Assembly (NCBI RefSeq): GCF_902826655.1
Contig: NZ_CADEFR010000018.1
Location: 1 to 64,000, forward strand
Length of the DNA: 64,000 nt
Source: an uncultured Methylibium sp.
GTDB taxonomy: Bacteria > Pseudomonadota > Gammaproteobacteria > Burkholderiales > Burkholderiaceae_C
Direction: 5' to 3'
The position numbers were made by a program, and so were the translations under genes. This document shows, in pieces, positions 58,340 to 64,000 of this stretch. Position 1 is the first letter of the stretch. Every line of letters starts with the position of its first letter. The notes below the pieces were generated by a model. It saw nothing but the letters and a program-made list of their open reading frames with translations. It did not search any database and was not told the origin of the DNA.

Positions 58340-60148
58340 ATGCTCGCTTCCTCGCCCCCGCTCGCCGCGCCGCGCCGCGCCATCCGCGAACTGCCCGACG
58401 AGCTGGTGAGCCAGATCGCCGCCGGCGAGGTCATCGAGCGGCCCGCCTCGGTGGTGCGCGAGCTGGTCGACAACGCGCTGGACGCCGGCGCCCGCGACAT
58501 CGTCGTGCGCCTGTCGGCCGGCGGCGTGCGCGGCATCACGGTCGAGGACGACGGCATCGGCATCGCCGCCGCCGAGCTGCCGCTGGCGCTCAAGCGCCAT
58601 GCCACCAGCAAGATCGCCTCGCTGGACGAGCTGGAGAACGTCTCGACCATGGGCTTTCGCGGCGAGGCGCTGGCGGCCGTCGCCTCGGTCGCCGAGCTGG
58701 CGATCACCAGCCGCACCCGAGAGGCCGCCCATGCGCAGCGGCTCGACGGCCGCAGCGGCGAGCTGGCGCCGGCCGCCCGCGGCGTCGGCACCACGGTCGA
58801 GGTGCGCGAGCTGTTCTTCAGCACCCCGGCGCGCCGCAAGTTCCTGAAGACCGACGCAACCGAGTTCGCCCACTGCCTGGACGCGGTGCGGCGCCACGCG
58901 CTGGCACGGCCAGAGGTCGGCTTCGCGGTCTGGCACGACGGCCGCGTCGCCGCGCAGTGGCGGCCGGCGTCCGCGGAGCAGCGCCTGAAGGACGCGCTCG
59001 GCGAGGACTTCCTGCTGCACAGCCGTCCGATCGAACGGCAGGCCGGCCTGCTGCGCCTGAGCGGCCGCATCGGCCTGCCCGACGCGGCACGCACGCGCAG
59101 CGACCAGCAGTACGTCTACGTCAACGGCCGCTTCGTGCGCGACCGGCTGATCGCCCACGGCCTGCGCTCGGCCTATGCCGACGTGCTGCACGGCGGGCGC
59201 CAGCCGAGCTACCTGCTGTTCGTCGACATCGCGCCGGCGCGCGTCGACGTCAACGTGCACCCGACCAAGATCGAGGTGCGCTTCCGCGACGGGCGCGAGG
59301 TCCACCAGGCCGTGCGCCACGCCGCCGAGGACGCGCTGGCGCTGCCGCGCGCCGAGGACACGCGCCCGGCGCTGTTCGAGCCGACCAGCCCGGCCATCTG
59401 GAGCCCGGCCCAGGAGCGGCTGGCCCTCGGCATGGGCGCGCAGGGCGTGTCCGAGCGCGTGACCGGCTGGGGCGAGCTGCCGCCGCGCACGGTCGCCGAC
59501 TCGGCGCTGCTGACGCTGCGCGACGAACCCGGGCAGCCGTCGCCCCTGCCGCAGGACGGCGAGACCTGGCCGCTCGGCCGGGCGCTGGCGCAGCTGGGCG
59601 GCGTCTACATCCTGGCCGAGAACGACGAGGGCCTGGTCATCGTCGACATGCACGCGGCCCACGAGCGCGTCGTCTACGAGCGCCTCAAGGCCGGGCTCGA
59701 CCAGCGCCGCATCGACACCCAGCCGCTGCTGATCCCGGCGATCTTCCCGGCCACGCCGGCCGAGGTCGCGACCGCCGAGGCGCAGTCGGCCACGCTGGTC
59801 GAGCTGGGTCTGGACCTGTCGCCGCTGTCGCCGAGCGTGCTGGCGCTGCGCTCGCACCCCGCCGCGCTGGCCGGCGGCGACATGGTGGCGCTGGCCCGGT
59901 CGGTGCTTGCCGAGCTGGCCCAGTACGACGCGAGTCAGGCGCTGGGCCGGGCGCGCGACGAGCTGCTGTCGACCATGGCCTGCCACGGCGCAGTGCGCGC
60001 CAACCGCCGCCTGAGCATCGCCGAGATGAACGCGCTGCTGCGCGACATGGAGGCCACCGAGCGCGCCGACCAGTGCAACCACGGCCGGCCGACCTGGCGC
60101 CAGGTCACGCTGAAGGAGCTGGACGCGCGCTTCATGCGCGGGCGCTGA
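58340..60148 (+). CDS. mutL: DNA mismatch repair protein MutL (endonuclease type)
   Basis: A 602-residue MutL. The N-terminal GHKL ATPase has ELVDNALDAG (41-50), DDGIG (70-74) and GFRGEAL, followed by the transducer domain with YVYVNGRFVRD. The C-terminal domain contains DMHAAHERVVYE (436-447), matching the metal-binding nuclease motif DQHA(X)2E(X)4E except for M in place of Q, plus CNHGRP (from residue 579). MutL of MutH-lacking bacteria nicks DNA itself; this protein appears to be that type. Confidence 0.97.
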   Translation: MLASSPPLAAPRRAIRELPDELVSQIAAGEVIERPASVVRELVDNALDAGARDIVVRLSAGGVRGITVEDDGIGIAAAELPLALKRHATSKIASLDELENVSTMGFRGEALAAVASVAELAITSRTREAAHAQRLDGRSGELAPAARGVGTTVEVRELFFSTPARRKFLKTDATEFAHCLDAVRRHALARPEVGFAVWHDGRVAAQWRPASAEQRLKDALGEDFLLHSRPIERQAGLLRLSGRIGLPDAARTRSDQQYVYVNGRFVRDRLIAHGLRSAYADVLHGGRQPSYLLFVDIAPARVDVNVHPTKIEVRFRDGREVHQAVRHAAEDALALPRAEDTRPALFEPTSPAIWSPAQERLALGMGAQGVSERVTGWGELPPRTVADSALLTLRDEPGQPSPLPQDGETWPLGRALAQLGGVYILAENDEGLVIVDMHAAHERVVYERLKAGLDQRRIDTQPLLIPAIFPATPAEVATAEAQSATLVELGLDLSPLSPSVLALRSHPAALAGGDMVALARSVLAELAQYDASQALGRARDELLSTMACHGAVRANRRLSIAEMNALLRDMEATERADQCNHGRPTWRQVTLKELDARFMRGR

Positions 60149-60179
60149 ACTTGCTGCGCTCCGGCGACTCAGTGACCGG

Positions 60180-61055
60180 ATGCCCGCCATGCCCTTCTCC
60201 CTTCCGCGCGCCCTGCGCCGCCCGCTGCACGCCGCCGGTGCGCTGGTCCTGGTCCTCGGCCTGCTGGCCGGCTGCACCTCGCTCGAGACCCAGCAGCGCC
60301 GCTGGATCTTCCAGCCTGCCGCCACCACCTGGTGGGCCGGCCAGGGTGCCACCGAGGGCATGCAGGACGTCTGGATCGACTTCGACTCGGCCGAGACCGG
60401 CCAGCCGGCCCGCCTGCACGGCCTGTGGCTGCCGCAGGCGAAAGCCGACGCGCCGGTGCTGCTCTACCTGCACGGCGCGCGCTGGGACGTGACCGGCAGC
60501 GCCGGGCGCGTGCGGCGCATGCACGCGCTGGGCTTCTCGGTGCTGGCGGTCGACTACCGCGGCTTCGGCAAGACCTCGCGCGAGCTGCCGTCCGAAACCA
60601 TGGCCTACGAGGACGCCCAGGCCGCGTGGCGCTGGCTGGCCGAGCGTCATCCGCAGGCGCAACGCTACGTCTTCGGCCATTCGCTGGGCGGTGCGATCGC
60701 GGTCGACCTGGCCTCGCGCGTGGTCGACGAGTCCGGCCTCATCGTCGAAGGCAGCTTCACGTCCATCCCCGAGGTCTTTGCGCAGATGCGCTGGGGCTGG
60801 CTGCCGCTCGGGCCGCTGATCACGCAGCGCTTCGATGCGCACGCCAAGATCGACCGCGTCGGCTCGCCGCTGCTGGTGGTGCACGGCAGCGAGGACCGGC
60901 TGATCCCGCCGGCGCTGGGCCGGGCGCTCTACGAGCGTGCGGCCTCGCCCAAGCGCTGGGTGCTGGTCGAGGGCGGTTCGCACCACAACACCAACGCGGT
61001 CGGGCAGTCGGCCTACCGCGAGGCGATCCGCGAGCTGTTCGGCCTGGGCACGTGA
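60180..61055 (+). CDS. Lipoprotein alpha/beta hydrolase
   Basis: A 291-residue alpha/beta-hydrolase with a lipoprotein signal peptide (lipobox LLAGC, C32). The nucleophile elbow is FGHSLGG, the acid lies in HGSEDRLIP and the histidine in EGGSHHNTN, so the triad is complete. The family (BEM46/YfhR-like) includes esterases of unknown substrate. The start is ATG 60180; a second ATG 9 nt inside is equally possible. It lies between mutL and an RNA pseudouridine synthase gene with no clear link to either. Confidence 0.88.
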   Translation: MPAMPFSLPRALRRPLHAAGALVLVLGLLAGCTSLETQQRRWIFQPAATTWWAGQGATEGMQDVWIDFDSAETGQPARLHGLWLPQAKADAPVLLYLHGARWDVTGSAGRVRRMHALGFSVLAVDYRGFGKTSRELPSETMAYEDAQAAWRWLAERHPQAQRYVFGHSLGGAIAVDLASRVVDESGLIVEGSFTSIPEVFAQMRWGWLPLGPLITQRFDAHAKIDRVGSPLLVVHGSEDRLIPPALGRALYERAASPKRWVLVEGGSHHNTNAVGQSAYREAIRELFGLGT

Positions 61056-61071
61056 TCCAATCCGGGTCGTC

Positions 61072-62136
61072 ATGACGACCCTCAAGCTGAAGAAGAAGCC
61101 CGCCGCCGCCGCGCCGGCCGGCGAACGCCGCGCCCCGGTGCGACCCGGCGGCGTGAAACGGTCGCACCCGACGCTGGCCGAAGCCGAGGCGCAGCGCAGC
61201 GAACGTCGCGCCGCTGCGCCGCCCGCCCGCAGCGAGTCCCGCGAGGCCCCGCCTCCACGGCGCCGCCCGCCTGCGCCCGGCGCGACTGCGCCGCGACCCG
61301 GGTCCCGCCCCGTCGCGGCGCCCAGGCCAGCGGCCGCCCCGAAGCCGGCCGCTGCGCCGGTGTCCATCGACGAGCGCCCGCGCCTGTCCAAGCGCATGAG
61401 CGAGCTCGGCCTCGCGTCGCGCCGCGAGGCCGACGAGTGGATCGAGCAGGGCCTGGTGCGCGTGGACGGCATCGTGGTCGACCAGCTCGGCGCGCGCGTC
61501 GACCCCGGCCAGCAGATCAGCATCGATCCGCGCGCCAGCGAGCAGCAGGCCACGCGCGTCACGGTGCTCCTGCACAAGCCGCTGGGCTATGTCAGCGGCC
61601 AGGCCGAGGACGGCCACGCGCCCGCCTTCACGCTGGTGACGCCGGCCAACCGCTGGCCCGGCGACCGCAGCGAGCAGCGCTTCCACGCCAACCAGCTGCG
61701 CCACCTCGTGCCGGCGGGCCGGCTGGATCTGGACTCGACGGGCCTGCTGGTGCTGACCCAGGACGGCCGCGTCGCCAAGCAGCTGATCGGCGAGGACAGC
61801 AAGGTCGAGAAGGAGTACGTCGTGCGCGTCGCCTGGGTCGCGCATCCGGACGTGAAGTCGCTGCACACCGCCTTCCCGGCCGAGCAGCTGGCGCGCCTGC
61901 GCCACGGCCTGCACCTCGACGGCGAACGGCTCAAGCCCGCGCAGGTGTCCTGGCAGAACGAGCAGCATCTGCGCATCGTGCTGCGCGAAGGCAAGAAGCG
62001 CCAGATCCGCCGCATGTGCGAGCTGGTCGGCCTGCAGGTGCTGACGCTCAAGCGCATCCGCATCGGCCGCATCGGCCTGGGCGAGCTGCCGCCCGGGCAA
62101 TGGCGCTACCTGGGGCCCTTCGAATCGTTCTCCTGA
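61072..62136 (+). CDS. RluF-like 23S rRNA pseudouridine synthase
   Basis: A 354-residue RsuA/RluF-type synthase. A disordered basic/proline-rich N-terminus (about 1-98) precedes the S4 domain ([20 protein letters not shown]) and the catalytic [11 protein letters not shown] with D219; [22 protein letters not shown] is the family C-terminal block. RluF modifies U2604 of 23S rRNA, next to the RluB target. The MTTLKLKKK start follows the hydrolase gene by 16 nt. RluE or RsuA are alternatives, judged less likely from the C-terminal block. Confidence 0.9.
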   Translation: MTTLKLKKKPAAAAPAGERRAPVRPGGVKRSHPTLAEAEAQRSERRAAAPPARSESREAPPPRRRPPAPGATAPRPGSRPVAAPRPAAAPKPAAAPVSIDERPRLSKRMSELGLASRREADEWIEQGLVRVDGIVVDQLGARVDPGQQISIDPRASEQQATRVTVLLHKPLGYVSGQAEDGHAPAFTLVTPANRWPGDRSEQRFHANQLRHLVPAGRLDLDSTGLLVLTQDGRVAKQLIGEDSKVEKEYVVRVAWVAHPDVKSLHTAFPAEQLARLRHGLHLDGERLKPAQVSWQNEQHLRIVLREGKKRQIRRMCELVGLQVLTLKRIRIGRIGLGELPPGQWRYLGPFESFS

Positions 62137-62218
62137 TCCCTGCCCCGATCGCGCAGCGGGTGCGCTGCGCCACGCGGGGCCGGCAGCCTCGACCCTCGGG
62201 GTACGCTCGGTTTCCCGC

Positions 62219-63168
62219 ATGAAGCCGACCACCCTCTGCCTCGCCGGCCCCACCGCCGCCGGCAAGACCGCTGCCGCGCTGGCGCTGGCGCGCGCCCTGC
62301 CCCTCGAGATCGTCAGCGTCGATTCGGCCCTGGTCTACCGCGGCATGGACATCGGCACCGCGAAGCCGACCGCCGCCGAGCGCGCCGCGGTGCCGCACCA
62401 CCTCATCGACCTGATCGAGCCGCACGACAGCTACTCGGCCGCACGATTCGTCGCCGACGCGCGGCGCCTGATCGGCGAGATCCGCGCCCGCGGCCGGCTG
62501 CCGCTGCTGGTCGGCGGCACGATGCTGTACTTCAAGGCGCTGTTCGACGGCATCGACGTGCTGCCCGCCGCCGATGCCGCGACCCGCTCGCGCCTGGACG
62601 CCGACGCCCGCGAGCGCGGCTGGCCGGCGCTGCATGCCGAGCTGGCGCGTGTCGACCCAACGACGGCGGCGCGCCTGGCGCCCAACGATGCGCAGCGCAT
62701 CCAGCGCGCGCTCGAGGTGTGGCAGCTGACGGGCCGGCCGCTGTCGAGCCTGCACAGCGGCCGCTTCGAGTCGGCATCCGCCGCGCCGGACGGCACCGCG
62801 CTCATCTCGCTGGAGCCGACGGCACGCGAATGGCTGCACGCCCGCATCGGCGAACGCTTCGGCGCGATGCTCGACGCCGGCCTCGTCGACGAAGTGCAGC
62901 GATTGCGCGCGCGCGGCGACCTGCACGCCGACCTGCCGTCGATGCGCTGCGTCGGCTATCGCCAGGTGTGGGAGGCGCTCGAAGCCGGCACGCCACTCGA
63001 CCGCGAGGCCCTGCACGAGCGCGGCGCCGCGGCGACGCGCCAGCTCGCCAAGCGTCAGATCACCTGGCTGCGCGGCATGCCGTGGCGGCATGTCGTCGAA
63101 TGCGAGGCGGCAGACGCGACGGCGCGAGCCGTGGCGCTGGCGCAGCGACTGGTCGAAGGAAGGTGCGC

Positions 63169-63172
<4 letters not shown>
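62219..63172 (+). CDS. miaA: tRNA dimethylallyltransferase
   Basis: A 317-residue MiaA that attaches an isopentenyl group to A37 of UNN-decoding tRNAs. The P-loop GPTAAGKT is at residues 10-17, followed by [17 protein letters not shown] and a central [14 protein letters not shown]; the C-terminal [13 protein letters not shown] region is present. A TACGCT hexamer ends 11 nt before the ATG, giving a predicted leader of only a few bases. The stop overlaps the ABC gene start as GTGA. Confidence 0.97.
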
Positions 63173-63825
<653 letters not shown>

Positions 63826-63830
63826 ACGAC

Positions 63831-64000
63831 ATGCCGCACGCACCCGGCCCCCTCGCCCTGCTGCGGCAGCTGTCGTGGCCGGAGTGGCGTCACCACGCGC
63901 TGCGGCAGCTGATGGCCGTGCTGGCGGTGATGCTGGGCGTGGCGCTGGCCTTCTCGGTGCAGCTGATCAACGCGTCCGCGCTGTCCGAGTTCGGCAGCGC
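63831..64000 (+). CDS. ABC transporter permease (FtsX/YbbP-like), N-terminal fragment
   Basis: Starting at the ATG 5 nt after the ATPase gene, 56 residues are visible before the window ends. They show a short basic cytoplasmic segment (WPEWRHHALRQL) and a first membrane helix (LMAVLAVMLGVALAFSVQLI) followed by NASALSEF, the usual beginning of FtsX-type permeases of the YbbP group. The rest lies outside the window. Confidence 0.85.
   Translation, partial: MPHAPGPLALLRQLSWPEWRHHALRQLMAVLAVMLGVALAFSVQLINASALSEFGS

Noticed and set aside
58301-60361. A 686-codon minus-strand frame antisense to mutL
   Set aside because: Shadow of mutL; no recognisable protein, and it would cross the mutL promoter region and the next gene.

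Overview
The window is a gene-dense, strongly GC-rich piece of what looks like the chromosome of a betaproteobacterium of the order Burkholderiales, probably near Rubrivivax, Leptothrix or Methylibium. That placement is an inference from the protein sequences, from conserved gene orders (rpsB-tsf-pyrH-frr-uppS; rlmN-pilW-rodZ-ispG-hisS-yfgM-bamB-der-hfq-hflX-hflK-hflC-hisZ-purA; odhA-odhB-lpd-zapE), and from an orphan Bug-type solute-binding protein. I see no transposase, integrase of a mobile element, phage gene, CRISPR array, rRNA or replication origin. Almost everything is core metabolism and information processing, no stretch without a gene reaches 300 bases, and both window edges cut through genes (uppS on the left, an ABC permease on the right).

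Layout. 1-3281 (minus): rpsB, tsf, pyrH, frr and the start of uppS, with a Rho-independent terminator or attenuator between rpsB and tsf. 3479-7739 (plus): an amidase translationally coupled to a DadA-type FAD dehydrogenase, then the bifunctional NAD(P)H-hydrate repair enzyme. 7736-9949 (minus): RNase R. 10024-10108 (plus): tRNA-Leu(CAG) with promoter and terminator. 10187-30264 (minus): a roughly 20 kb run covering RNA modification (rluD, rluB, rlmN), chromosome segregation (scpB), nucleotide metabolism (ndk, purA, a phosphoribosyltransferase), isoprenoid synthesis (ispG), outer-membrane assembly (bamB), pili (pilW), cell shape (rodZ), ribosome GTPases (der, hflX), the RNA chaperone hfq and the FtsH regulators hflK/hflC.

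30299-31135 (plus): bamD. 31189-33397 (minus): a DinG/YoaA-type iron-sulfur helicase and a small DUF465 protein. 33504-34271 (plus): a PP2C phosphatase. 34305-41695 (minus): the 2-oxoglutarate dehydrogenase operon odhA-odhB-lpd, continuing into zapE and an unknown secreted protein. 41956-43462 (minus): hslO and a gamma carbonic anhydrase; 43494-44309 (plus): a DUF455 ferritin-like protein. 44313-51893 (minus): MarC, a PAP2-type membrane protein, a MoxR/DUF58/VWA (Bat-like) operon with a membrane-anchored S1C protease, xerD and a Bug receptor. 52003 to the end: an AEC transporter, queG, tsaE-amiC, a diguanylate cyclase, dedA, mutL, a lipoprotein hydrolase, an RluF-type pseudouridine synthase, miaA and an ABC transporter.

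The most unusual signals concern expression rather than gene content. At least six genes have a -10-like hexamer ending only 5-8 nt before the start codon, which suggests leaderless transcripts. hflX has clear coding sequence upstream of any ATG/GTG/TTG and seems to start at a CTG overlapping the hfq stop. The divergent genes tsaE and queG share a six-base ATGCAT that holds both start codons. I did not find a convincing undescribed multi-gene system; the nearest candidates for new function are the unknown secreted protein behind zapE and the S1C protease attached to the MoxR operon.
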